Source: Oscillospiraceae bacterium (lineage in GTDB: Bacteria; Bacillota; Clostridia; Oscillospirales; Acutalibacteraceae). Taken from it: a stretch of DNA of 9,790 nt. Location: the NCBI GenBank assembly GCA_902761265.1, contig CACWJV010000064.1, forward strand, positions 1-9,790, written 5' to 3'. Made by a program: the position numbers and the translations under genes. Position 1 is the first letter of the stretch. The number at the start of each line of letters is the position of its first letter. Under the pieces are notes generated by a model that saw only the letters and a list, made by a program, of their open reading frames with translations, ran no database searches and was not told where the DNA came from. Positions 1 to 7,317 of the stretch are shown here, in pieces.

Positions 1-672
1 CGCGGCGAAGCGATTCCCGACACCTACGGCGAAATTGGCGACGTCGGCGATTCCAAGGACGTCAAATACGTCGATGCGTTCGGCCGGTTCGTTGCCGTTT
101 GCACCACCCGGCGCTTTTCCGACGAAAGCTATGTGTCCGTTTGGGAATCGTTTGACGGTCTGACCTTCCGCCCGTCGGGCTTTGTTAAGACCAACACAGC
201 GAAAAAGCTGCACAACTGCGGCATCTCCGGCCGCTCGGACGGTCATATCTGCGAAGGCGATCCGGTCTATCTGTCCTATGGCTACGGCCCGGGCTGGGGC
301 ACGTGGGGTACCCGGATGCACAAAGTGACACTATCGCTCGCCGACGCGCCGAAAACGAATCCGGAAAACGAGCAGAATCTCGATATCCCGGTTGAAACCC
401 ACAGAGAACGCGCCATCCCGGAGATTCTGACCATCGCGGCGGAGCAGCCGACCTACAATGTGGAAAAAACCCAGCAGATCTGGATCTTTGCCTATGACTC
501 CGACAATTTCAACTCCCCCATCCTCGCCGGCATCCGCTATTCCGGCTATGACCGTTCCATCATCCGCATCGTCGGCAACACCGTCTTTGCGGTCGGCACG
601 GGCACCACGCGCGTGAACGCCTGTTGGAACGGCTATACCTGCAGCTTTGTTGTCAACGCGGTCAAAGCGTAA
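1..672 (+). CDS. Beta-propeller-like protein with C-terminal Ig-like (BIG2-type) domain, 3' part
   Basis: The frame is open from the first base to a TAA at 670-672, so this is the last 223 residues of a larger protein whose start lies left of the window. Residues about 1-110 contain repeated beta-strand motifs such as YVDAFGRFVAV, SVWESFDGLTF and VYLSYGYGPGWGTWGTRM. This pattern resembles the bladed propeller folds of GH43-like or sialidase-like carbohydrate-active proteins. Residues about 135-222 look like a bacterial Ig-like domain, ending in a VFAVGTGTTRVNACWNG stretch with the usual final strand SFVVNAV. Such Ig domains commonly follow catalytic or binding modules in extracellular glycan-active proteins, so the whole protein may be secreted, but the N-terminus is not visible. 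The next gene starts 30 bp downstream on the same strand, so the two are probably co-transcribed. The fold assignment is by eye and no catalytic residue can be assigned. Confidence 0.7.
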   Translation, partial: RGEAIPDTYGEIGDVGDSKDVKYVDAFGRFVAVCTTRRFSDESYVSVWESFDGLTFRPSGFVKTNTAKKLHNCGISGRSDGHICEGDPVYLSYGYGPGWGTWGTRMHKVTLSLADAPKTNPENEQNLDIPVETHRERAIPEILTIAAEQPTYNVEKTQQIWIFAYDSDNFNSPILAGIRYSGYDRSIIRIVGNTVFAVGTGTTRVNACWNGYTCSFVVNAVKA

Positions 673-702
673 ACACACCTTCCTCTAGAAAGGAGCCTCT
701 TT

Positions 703-1551
703 ATGCGAAATCAGGACATCAATATCCGCGACCCGTTCGTCCTGTTGGAAAACGGCAAGTATTATATGTACGGCACCCGCGCCGCGTCGTTCGGCTTCGG
801 CACCGCCGGGTTTGACGTCTATGTCTCCGACGATCTGGAGACGTGGAGCGACCCGATTGCCGTGTTCGATTCCGCCGCGTGCGGCATGAACGACGGCGTC
901 AACTGGGCGCCCGAGGTCCACAAATACGGCGACGCGTATTATATGTTTGCCACCTTCACACAAAAGAACGGCTTGCGCGGCACCTATATTTTGAAAGCTG
1001 ACGCGCCGACCGGCCCGTTTCAGCCGCACAGCGACGGCGCCGTGACCCCGGACGGCTGGGAGTGTCTGGACGGTACGCTCTATGTGGAAAACGGCGTGCC
1101 CTACCTCGTGTTTTGCCACGAGCACACACAAATCCTCAACGGCACGGTCTGCTATGTGCCGCTTTCCGCAGATCTGAAGCGGGCCGCCGGTGACGCTGTC
1201 ACGCTGTTTTCGGGGCTGTCGCCGTACTATATCGAAGAACGCGGCGAAGACAGCCATTATGTGACCGACGGACCGTTTATGTACCGCACGAAAAACGGTA
1301 CGCTTTTGATGCTTTGGTCCACATTTATCAACGATCAGTACGCGGAGTGTCTGGTCCGGTTTGAAAACGGCAGCATCAAACACGCGTTCGAGCATCTGCC
1401 GCCGCTGATTGACGACGACGGCGGCCACGGCATGATCTTCCAAGGCAGGGACAAACTGTATTTGACCTTCCACACCCCGAACCGGAGCGGATATGAGCAT
1501 CCGAAGTTTTTGGAGATCGAAGACACCGGCGACAGCGTGGTGCTCGGATAA
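703..1551 (+). CDS. Glycoside hydrolase family 43-type enzyme (arabinofuranosidase/xylosidase-like)
   Basis: A complete 282-residue protein, the size of a single five-bladed GH43 propeller without accessory domains. The N-terminal INIRDPFVLLENGKYYMYGT is the classic first GH43 blade, with D10 as the expected catalytic base. NWAPEVHKYGDAYYMFAT (about 67-84) is the second blade. ECLDGTLYVENGVPYLVF (about 120-137) carries D123, the usual pKa-modulating Asp position. The later blade that often has EGP reads VTDGPFMYR (D189) here. The general acid may therefore be D189, or E140 in FCHEHTQ; this is uncertain. No signal peptide or membrane segment is seen, so the enzyme is probably cytoplasmic and acts on imported oligosaccharides. 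The ATG at 703 follows an AAAGGAG ribosome site (689-695) with 7 bp spacing, which fixes the start. The gene ends just before a strong terminator. Substrate cannot be read from sequence; arabinose- or xylose-containing glycans are the common targets in the family. Confidence 0.9.
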   Translation: MRNQDINIRDPFVLLENGKYYMYGTRAASFGFGTAGFDVYVSDDLETWSDPIAVFDSAACGMNDGVNWAPEVHKYGDAYYMFATFTQKNGLRGTYILKADAPTGPFQPHSDGAVTPDGWECLDGTLYVENGVPYLVFCHEHTQILNGTVCYVPLSADLKRAAGDAVTLFSGLSPYYIEERGEDSHYVTDGPFMYRTKNGTLLMLWSTFINDQYAECLVRFENGSIKHAFEHLPPLIDDDGGHGMIFQGRDKLYLTFHTPNRSGYEHPKFLEIEDTGDSVVLG

Positions 1552-1566
1552 CCATACAACGAACAG

Positions 1567-1604
1567 AAAAAACCGACCGTTTTTCGCGGTCGGTTTGCTT
1601 TTTT
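1567..1604. terminator. Bidirectional intrinsic terminator between convergent units
   Basis: A perfect 10-bp stem (AAACCGACCG at 1570-1579 paired with CGGTCGGTTT at 1587-1596) with a 7-base loop is followed by six T at 1599-1604 on the + strand. On the - strand the same stem is followed by an uninterrupted T run extending from the stem (A run at 1567-1572). It sits between the GH43 stop (1551) and the convergent GH3 stop (1611), so it probably ends transcription from both sides. Confidence 0.88.
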
Positions 1605-1610
1605 ATGGTG

Positions 1611-3665
1611 TCAGAACTGCACGGGCAGGGTGTCTTCGCAGTGCTGGCCGACAAAGAACTCATAGTGGTCGGCAAGGTACCACGTCTTTTGTTCCGGATC
1701 GTAAAAACGCAGATCCTCTTTTTCCACATAGACCGTCTGCGCCACACGCTCGCCGGCTTTGACAAAGACCTTCCGGAAGCCCTTCAGCTTCTTTTCCGCC
1801 CGTTCGCCGGGCGCTGCTGCATAGATTTGGATCACCGTTTTGCCGTCGCGGTTGCCGGTGTTTTGAACGGTCAGCGACACGGCATAGCGGTCGCCCTCAT
1901 CCGTGATATGCGGATCGGTGTAAGCAAAAGTTGTATAGGACAGACCGAACCCGAACGGGAACGCGGCGGTCTTTTTTTGCTGTTCGAGCAGCGTATAGCC
2001 GTGGTAGTAGCCGTAGGTGATGGTTCTCGTTTTATCGCCGGGAAAGAGAAAATCGGGATAGTCGTTTTCGTTCTTTGCCATCGTAAACGGCAGCCGGCCG
2101 GAAAAGTTTTCCTTGCCCGAAAGCAGCAGCGCGAGTGCGTGGCCGCCCTCCATGCCGCTGTAAAACGAATGCAGAATCGCGTTCGCTTCGTCCTTCCACT
2201 CCTCAATGATATACGCGCTGCCGCCGATGATGTTGACGACCACGCGGTCGAACGCGCGGCAGGCTGCATGGATCAGCGCCACCTCCTCGGGCGGAATGCG
2301 CAGCGAATAGCGGTCGCCGCCCATCGCCTTTTGGGTCGTTTTGTCGCTTTTGGAAAAATTGGCGAGGTTTTCGCCCTCCTGTTTGTAATCGCTGCCGACA
2401 CACAAAACCACCGCGTCGCAGCTTTCGATTTCGCGCCGCTTAGCCGAAAAGTCGGTGCCTTCGCAAAGCACCACGTTCTGTTTGCCGTAAACGCTGCACA
2501 AGCCGGCATAGGGCGTGACGGTATAGGGCGCAAAGACGGAGCTCGAACCGTGGTCGCCGACGTTGATCTTGTTTGCATAGCGGCCGATCAGGGCGATCTT
2601 TTTGGTCGGCACAAGCGGCAGTGCGCCGTCGTTTTTGAGCAGCACCGTACCCTCGAGCGCCGCGCGGCGGGCGAGATCGGTGTGCTTTTTGCAAGCAATC
2701 ACCGTTTTGGAGACCGCTTTCTTTTTGGGCGTGATCTTGATCAGGCCGCGCAGAATGCTTTGCACGGCGGCGTCGATATCCGCCATCGTCACTTTGCCTG
2801 TTTTCAAATCGAGCGGCAGCGTCGCGTAGTGCATGATCTGGGGCATCTCGATGTCGAGCCCGGCTGTCAGCGCACGCGGCGCATTGCGCACACCCATCAG
2901 AAAATCGGAGATCGTAAAACCGGTAAAGCCCCACTGGCTGCGCAGCACATCCTTGAGCAGATAGCGGCTTTCGCAGCAGTGTTCCCCGCGAAACAGGTTG
3001 TAGGCGCCCATGATCGACATGGCGCCCGCGTCGATACATGCCTTGAAATGCGGCAGATAAACTTCGTGCAGCGTCTTTTCGTCCGCCTCCACATTGACGT
3101 CAAAGCGGATGTTTTCGATGCTGTTGACCGCGTAGTGCTTCGGGCAGGCGATGACGCCCCTGTCCTGTACGGCTTTTGTCAGCGCAGCGCCCATTTTGGA
3201 CAACAGAAACGGGTCTTCGCCGTAGGTCTCCTGCGCCCTGCCCCAGCGCGGATTGCGCAGCAGATTGATGCAGATACCGGCAAAATAGTTGGCGCCCTGC
3301 GCCGCCGCTTCGTCGGCCATGGCGGCGCCGATCTCGTATTCGAGCGCGTCGTCAAACGCCGCGCCGCGCGCCATGGAAACTGGAAAGCAGGTGCTGTTGC
3401 CCATCACGACGCCGCGCGGACCGTCGGAAAACGCGACGGCGGGGATGCCGAGCCGTTTGACGCCGCCGCTCAAGCAGGGACGGCAGTTGTACTTTTGTCC
3501 CTTTGTAATCAAGTCCACGCCGTTGCGGGCAAAAAAGCGCTGTCCGGACAGCATGTGCAGCTTTTCCCGCGTCTTCAATTCGCGGCACAGCGCGGCGGCA
3601 GACGCATAGAGCTGCGCGTCGGTCGGGTTTTGCTGATAGGTGCTGACTGCCTGTTGAAAATCCAT
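1611..3665 (-). CDS. Glycoside hydrolase family 3 protein (beta-glucosidase/beta-xylosidase-like)
   Basis: A three-domain GH3 enzyme of 684 residues. The N-terminal TIM barrel (about 20-315) has SDGPRGV (D81), NPRWGRAQETYGEDPF, the KHY substrate-binding motif (176-178), SIMGAYN, and the nucleophile motif TISDFLMGV with Asp254. The alpha/beta sandwich domain (about 335-545) starts around GTVLLKNDGALPL. The C-terminal fibronectin-III-like domain follows the hallmark FPFGFGLSYTTF. The family hydrolyses beta-linked glucose, xylose or related residues from the non-reducing end with retention. No signal peptide is seen, so it is probably cytoplasmic. I chose ATG at 3665 because GGGGAG lies 6 bases upstream. 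Earlier in-frame candidates exist, ATG at 3683 and TTG at 3686, with AAAGGA unusually close; these add up to 7 residues. The start lies 39 bp after the GH2 stop, as the last gene of the - strand operon. Substrate specificity is undetermined. Confidence 0.92.
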   Translation of the reverse strand: MDFQQAVSTYQQNPTDAQLYASAAALCRELKTREKLHMLSGQRFFARNGVDLITKGQKYNCRPCLSGGVKRLGIPAVAFSDGPRGVVMGNSTCFPVSMARGAAFDDALEYEIGAAMADEAAAQGANYFAGICINLLRNPRWGRAQETYGEDPFLLSKMGAALTKAVQDRGVIACPKHYAVNSIENIRFDVNVEADEKTLHEVYLPHFKACIDAGAMSIMGAYNLFRGEHCCESRYLLKDVLRSQWGFTGFTISDFLMGVRNAPRALTAGLDIEMPQIMHYATLPLDLKTGKVTMADIDAAVQSILRGLIKITPKKKAVSKTVIACKKHTDLARRAALEGTVLLKNDGALPLVPTKKIALIGRYANKINVGDHGSSSVFAPYTVTPYAGLCSVYGKQNVVLCEGTDFSAKRREIESCDAVVLCVGSDYKQEGENLANFSKSDKTTQKAMGGDRYSLRIPPEEVALIHAACRAFDRVVVNIIGGSAYIIEEWKDEANAILHSFYSGMEGGHALALLLSGKENFSGRLPFTMAKNENDYPDFLFPGDKTRTITYGYYHGYTLLEQQKKTAAFPFGFGLSYTTFAYTDPHITDEGDRYAVSLTVQNTGNRDGKTVIQIYAAAPGERAEKKLKGFRKVFVKAGERVAQTVYVEKEDLRFYDPEQKTWYLADHYEFFVGQHCEDTLPVQF

Positions 3666-3704
3666 CGTGTTCTCCCCTTCCATCAAATCCTTTGGCGCAA
3701 CGGC

Positions 3705-5450
3705 TCAGTCTTCGATCGCCGCCTTCGCGGCGTTGGACGCACGGATCCGGTCATAGATCTCGTCGCTGAACTTTTTTTGCCGGTCATAGGTATACAAACC
3801 GTTTTGTTCCTGTTCAATATCGTAAAGCTGCGTATAGCAAAAGCCGCAGATCTTTTCGTTTTGTACCAGCGCGTCGGTCAGTCCGCAATAGCGCGCCGCA
3901 AAAGACGCCGGCGTTTCCACATCTTCGCCATAGCCCCAGGACTTTACCGACGGGTCGCCGGTCCATCTGATGCCGCCGTATTCGCTCATAAAGACCGGAC
4001 CGCCGGTATATTTCTGGCGGCCGGGATTGCCCTCCAAAACCGCATCGTACAGCTCGCCCCGGGTCGCCAGCTTGTCGTAACGCGCTTGGAACACCGCCGG
4101 ATCGCCGCAGTAGTCGTGGACGTCGTAGATGTCCGTCACCACATGAAAGTTTCCGCTGGTGTCAATACACGGCCGGGTCGGGTCGACCGCCTTGGTATAG
4201 GCATAGACCGACGACAGCAGCGGATCGTATTGCTGTCTGCCGTGGTAATTCCACGTCTCGTTGAACGGACACCAGCCGATGATGGCCGGATGGTTCAGAT
4301 CGCGGTCGACGCTCTCTCCCCATTCCTGCAAAACCACCGCTACGCTTTTCGGGTTGGAATAATCAATCCCCCAGTTCGGGTATTCACCCCAGACGAGATA
4401 GCCCAGACGGTCGCAATGGTATAAAAAGCGCGGATCGAAAACCTTTTGATGCAGCCGCGCGCCGTTGAAGCCGAGCGCCATCGACAGCACAATGTCGCGC
4501 TGCAGCGCGTCGTCGTCGGGCGCAGTGTAGATGCCGTCGCGGTAAAAACCCTGATCCAGCACCAGACGCTGGAACACGGATTTGCCGTTGAGCAGAAACT
4601 TCATCCCGTCAAGACCTACGTCACGCAGGCCAAAATAGCTGTATACGACGTCGTTGCCAAATTGCAAGGTCAGATCATACAGTCTGCCGTGTCCAGCCTC
4701 CCACAGGTGTTTTTCCGCGAGTTTGATCTGCACTGTGCGGCATCCGTCGGCCGTATCCAGCGCGGCAGCACCGACCTGTTTGCCGTCATACGTCGCTTTG
4801 CAGGAAAACGGCGCGTTGCCGCAAAACTGCGCCTGCACGGTCAAAAGACCGTTTTGCGCGTCGGGGAAAAGCCGGAACGACCGGATATAGGCCTTCGGCG
4901 TATATTCCAACCAGACGCTTTGCCAGATGCCGGTCGTGCGCGTGTAGTCGCAGCCGTGGCTTTCTTTGCGTTCGCTCTGTTTGCCGCGCATCACCAGCGG
5001 ATTGCGCACATTGTCTTCGCACAGGATGAAAATCTCGTTGTCGCCGTCCTGCACCAGATCGGTGATTTCAAAACAAAACGACGTATAACCGCCCTTGTGG
5101 CGGCCGGCTTCCTTCCCGTTGACCAGCACGGTTGTCAGATAATCCGCCGCGCCGATATGCAAAAACACACGGCGTTCCTTTGCGTGGATCTTTGCCGTTT
5201 TGCGGTACCAAACCTCGTTGACAAAGCCGGTGTAGCCGATGCCGGAGCATTTGCTTTCCACACAAAACGGCACCCGGATTTGCAGCGGTTCGTCCGCTGC
5301 GTTTCTGCGTGCAATCGCTTTTTTTGCGTCTGTGGAAAAACGGAAGCCGGGCTTCGCTTTTTCAAACCCGAACGCCCAAAATCCGTCCAGACTTTGCCAC
5401 CCTTCGCGCATCAATTGCGGATTCGGCGCATGCATTTGATTCGCTTGCAT
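3705..5450 (-). CDS. Glycoside hydrolase family 2 enzyme (beta-galactosidase/beta-glucuronidase superfamily)
   Basis: A complete 581-residue GH2 protein. Residues about 15-185 form the jelly-roll sugar-binding domain, with QSLDGFWAFGF, VPFCVESKCSGIGYTGF, VFLHIGAADYLTTVLVNG and TTGIWQSVWLEYTP. Residues about 190-275 form the Ig-like sandwich. The TIM barrel follows from about 285. The acid/base glutamate is E398 in IIGWCPFNETWNY and the nucleophile is E490 in PVFMSEYGG. The protein stops soon after the barrel, so it lacks the extra C-terminal domains of LacZ and is of compact GH2 type. No signal peptide is present, so action on imported oligosaccharides inside the cell is likely. ATG at 5450 is preceded by GAGGAGG with 7 bp spacing, an almost ideal ribosome site. 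It is the middle gene between the phosphoesterase (45 bp upstream) and GH3 (39 bp downstream). The exact substrate (galactoside, glucuronide, mannoside or arabinoside) cannot be told by eye. Confidence 0.92.
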   Translation of the reverse strand: MQANQMHAPNPQLMREGWQSLDGFWAFGFEKAKPGFRFSTDAKKAIARRNAADEPLQIRVPFCVESKCSGIGYTGFVNEVWYRKTAKIHAKERRVFLHIGAADYLTTVLVNGKEAGRHKGGYTSFCFEITDLVQDGDNEIFILCEDNVRNPLVMRGKQSERKESHGCDYTRTTGIWQSVWLEYTPKAYIRSFRLFPDAQNGLLTVQAQFCGNAPFSCKATYDGKQVGAAALDTADGCRTVQIKLAEKHLWEAGHGRLYDLTLQFGNDVVYSYFGLRDVGLDGMKFLLNGKSVFQRLVLDQGFYRDGIYTAPDDDALQRDIVLSMALGFNGARLHQKVFDPRFLYHCDRLGYLVWGEYPNWGIDYSNPKSVAVVLQEWGESVDRDLNHPAIIGWCPFNETWNYHGRQQYDPLLSSVYAYTKAVDPTRPCIDTSGNFHVVTDIYDVHDYCGDPAVFQARYDKLATRGELYDAVLEGNPGRQKYTGGPVFMSEYGGIRWTGDPSVKSWGYGEDVETPASFAARYCGLTDALVQNEKICGFCYTQLYDIEQEQNGLYTYDRQKKFSDEIYDRIRASNAAKAAIED

Positions 5451-5470
5451 AGAAATACCTCCTCAAAATT

Positions 5471-5500
5471 TCTGTCAGCGGCAGAAGCGCTGCTGTCAGA
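5471..5500 (-). other. Intercistronic stem-loop across the phosphoesterase stop codon
   Basis: On the - strand, TCTGACAGCAGCG (5500-5488) can pair with TGCCGCTGACAGA (5483-5471) around a CTTC loop. Eleven of 13 positions pair, including one G-U, with A-A and A-C mismatches. The TGA stop of the phosphoesterase lies in the left arm and the GH2 ribosome site begins about 10 bases further on. No T run follows, so it is not an intrinsic terminator. It may protect the 3' end of the first cistron or tune GH2 translation; this is inference. Confidence 0.45.
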
Positions 5501-6329
5501 CGATCGTCAATTCGCGCGCGATGCCGTCATAGCCGCCGCCGGTTACAAATTGCGACAGGGTGTCGGTGATCATGCTCATATAGTTGAAATGCAGATGGCC
5601 GGTCAAAATCGCTTTGATCAGCGGTTCGTGTTTGACATAATCGATGAACCGCAGCGTCGCTTCGGTCGGCCGCTGCTGCAAGGCGCGGAATTCGTTGTAA
5701 TACAGCAGATGTTCCTCGTCGCAGCCGACAAGATAGGTGCAATCGTTCGGCACGCGCACAAGGTGATATTGGAACAGCGATTCTTCAAACAGCGGATCGT
5801 GAAACGCCAAAATGATCGGCAGCCCTTTTTCAACTTCGCGCTGCAGCCGCCAGAGCTGCCAGTCTTCAAACTGGTAATAGCTGTTGTCGATCCCGACGAT
5901 ATTGACGCCGCCGACCGTTTTTGCGTTGAAAAACATCGGCACGCCGAGGCCGTAGCCCATCTCCATATAGCTGTTCATCCGGTAGGCGTTGTCCTCCCAC
6001 GCTTCGCCCACATACTGCGAATAGTCGTGGTTGCCGGCGATGAAAAAGAAATCCTCGTCCGCAACGATCTGCCGCGCTTTTTCCACATTGGCGTGCGAGA
6101 CAAAATCCATCAGATCGCCCGTGTGGACCAACAGATCACAGTGCGCTTTTGCATAGGCGATGTGTTCCTCTAAATACATCGCTTTTTCGGGGGTAGACAG
6201 CCGGGCGGCCAGCGCCCGCTTGCGCTCGTTGTCACGTTCATCCACAAGTCCGATATGGCTGTCGGTCACATGCAAAAGCCGGACCGGTTTTTCCAGTCCG
6301 ATGTGGAGTGTTGTTTTTTCCAGTTCCAT
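5496..6329 (-). CDS. Calcineurin-like metallophosphoesterase
   Basis: A 277-residue protein with the full set of two-metal phosphoesterase motifs in order: DSH near the N-terminus (VTDSHIG, D23/H25), GD (HTGDLMD, D72), GNHD (FIAGNHDYS, N100-D102), a later histidine (LAFHDP, H177), and GHLH (LTGHLHF, H245/H247). This set predicts a metal-dependent hydrolase of phosphomonoesters, phosphodiesters or nucleotides. No signal peptide or membrane segment is seen, so it is likely cytoplasmic. I start at ATG 6329, which has GAAAGGGCGG just upstream; a GTG at 6356 would add nine residues but overlaps the leader stem-loop and has no better ribosome site. It is the first gene after the operon promoter and is followed 45 bp later by GH2 and then GH3. 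That placement suggests a link to sugar use, for example a phosphorylated sugar intermediate, but the substrate is not known. Confidence 0.9.
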   Translation of the reverse strand: MELEKTTLHIGLEKPVRLLHVTDSHIGLVDERDNERKRALAARLSTPEKAMYLEEHIAYAKAHCDLLVHTGDLMDFVSHANVEKARQIVADEDFFFIAGNHDYSQYVGEAWEDNAYRMNSYMEMGYGLGVPMFFNAKTVGGVNIVGIDNSYYQFEDWQLWRLQREVEKGLPIILAFHDPLFEESLFQYHLVRVPNDCTYLVGCDEEHLLYYNEFRALQQRPTEATLRFIDYVKHEPLIKAILTGHLHFNYMSMITDTLSQFVTGGGYDGIARELTIV

Positions 6330-6345
6330 CAGGATCCGCCCTTTC

Positions 6346-6369
6346 AAACGGCGCACGAACGCGCCGTTT
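6346..6369 (-). promoter_or_regulatory. Leader stem-loop just upstream of the operon's first ribosome site
   Basis: A perfect 9-bp stem, AAACGGCGC (- strand 6369-6361) with GCGCCGTTT (6354-6346), has a GTTCGT loop. It lies between the predicted transcription start (about 6382) and the GAAAGGGCGG ribosome site of the phosphoesterase. It is followed by T residues only on the + strand, so it is not a - strand terminator. It may stabilise the 5' end of the mRNA or affect access to the ribosome site. No known riboswitch is recognised. Confidence 0.55.
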
Positions 6370-6388
6370 TTTCAAAATTTATAAATAA

Positions 6389-6417
6389 ACTATAGCATAC
6401 TTCCCGGCTGAAATCAA
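6389..6417 (-). promoter_or_regulatory. Sigma-A type promoter of the phosphoesterase-GH2-GH3 operon
   Basis: On the - strand, TTGATT (6417-6412) and TATAGT (6394-6389) are separated by exactly 17 bases. A TG one base before the -10 gives an extended -10 (TGCTATAGT). Predicted transcription starts near 6382, about 50 bases before the ATG at 6329. No other comparably good promoter is seen between here and the GH2 or GH3 genes. Confidence 0.75.
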
Positions 6418-6463
6418 GCGGTTTTAAAGCATGAAACGCCACCGGAAAATCTTTGGCAAAAAT

Positions 6464-6486
6464 AAAAAAGACACCCAAGGGGTGCC
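6464..6486 (-). terminator. Intrinsic terminator of the ATP-grasp gene
   Basis: On the - strand, GGCACCC (6486-6480) pairs with GGGTGTC (6476-6470, one G-U) around a 3-base CTT loop, followed by six T (6469-6464). It lies 15 bases after the TAA at 6502-6504 and separates the ATP-grasp gene from the next promoter at 6417. Confidence 0.82.
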
Positions 6487-6501
6487 TTCGATTTTGAACC
6501 G

Positions 6502-7317
6502 TTACATTGCCTGTTTCAGTGCCGAGATGAAATCATGCATAAACCGGTCTCTCGTTTGCGGATCGACCTCCAGCACAGACAAATACGGATTGAGATCCTC
6601 CAGCTCCACCAGCAGCAGCCGGCCGTCCTTTGTCCGGCAGGCGTCCACGCGCTGGATGCCGCTTTTGATTGTGTTCCAACGGATAAAGGTTTCGGCAAAC
6701 GCGATATCTTCGTCGCTGTAGGTATAGGCCTTGAGCTCCCATCTCCGGCTTTTGTCGGGCGCATACATCGCGTATTCGAAGCGGTCGTTGATAAAATAGA
6801 ACGACACCTCATATTCGAAATCGATCGCCGGCTGGATCAGCGTTTTGCCGTCGGAAAAATCCCGTTGCAGCAGTGCTTCTTTTGACAGAAACTCGAGACC
6901 GATAGAGTCCGCGCCGTCCTTCGGTTTGATCACAAAGCGGTCGGTTTCCGGCAGCAGATGCAGATCTTCCGGCCGGTCGACCGTCGGGATAACCGGGTAA
7001 TTTGCCTTTGTCAGATCCAGCAGGTACTGTTTGCCGCACATATCCGCTTTGCCGGTAAAGGTGTTGTAGGTATTGAGCCTCTTTTCGCGGACACGCGCAC
7101 GGAACGAATCGTAGACTTTCTGAAATCCGCTGACGCCGCCGGTGTTGCGAAACACGATCAGATCGGCATCATCCTCAAAGCTTTCCGCACATTTCGGATG
7201 ACACAGCACAACGTCAAACGTATTCTTGAGTTGTCCGGTGATATAGATATCTTCTTCACAATAATTTCTTCCCTTGGCCTGATAGCAAAGATCAGTCAGA
7301 TACAGAATCTTTTTCAT
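6502..7317 (-). CDS. ATP-grasp domain protein (internal start within the composite frame)
   Basis: A 271-residue protein starting MKKILYLTDL at ATG 7317, with AAAGAGGAA directly upstream (about 6-base spacing). This is why I treat it as an independent gene although it is in frame with the recombinase. Residues about 90-270 look like an ATP-grasp ligase: RFVIKPKDGADSIGLEF (127-143) with K131 fits the ATP-binding lysine and small-residue loop; FEYEVSFYF (about 168-175) fits the middle strand; GIQRVDACRTKDGRLLLVEL (220-239) followed by LEDLNPYLS fits the metal-binding D/E...N motif. The N-terminal part (1-85) is a small alpha/beta domain. The family joins carboxylates to amines or similar nucleophiles using ATP; the substrate is unknown. 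It resembles RimK/glutathione-synthetase-like folds in general layout only. It ends with its own terminator. Its original upstream region seems to have been replaced by the recombinase gene. Confidence 0.8.
   Translation of the reverse strand: MKKILYLTDLCYQAKGRNYCEEDIYITGQLKNTFDVVLCHPKCAESFEDDADLIVFRNTGGVSGFQKVYDSFRARVREKRLNTYNTFTGKADMCGKQYLLDLTKANYPVIPTVDRPEDLHLLPETDRFVIKPKDGADSIGLEFLSKEALLQRDFSDGKTLIQPAIDFEYEVSFYFINDRFEYAMYAPDKSRRWELKAYTYSDEDIAFAETFIRWNTIKSGIQRVDACRTKDGRLLLVELEDLNPYLSVLEVDPQTRDRFMHDFISALKQAM

Noticed and set aside
1605..4424. A 939-codon open frame on the + strand, opposite the GH3 and GH2 genes
   Set aside because: It is codon-aligned with the - strand genes, so it stays open because those genes almost never use TTA, CTA or TCA codons. 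Its translation shows no recognisable domain, whereas the - strand has complete GH motifs and ribosome sites.
4446..6173. A 575-codon open frame on the + strand, opposite GH2 and the phosphoesterase
   Set aside because: Same codon-aligned antisense effect. It has no ribosome site or recognisable motifs and crosses two well-supported genes and their spacer.
6346..6372. Leader hairpin read as a + strand terminator
   Set aside because: Six T follow or overlap the stem on the + strand, but no + strand gene ends here; its place between a - strand promoter and ribosome site explains it better.
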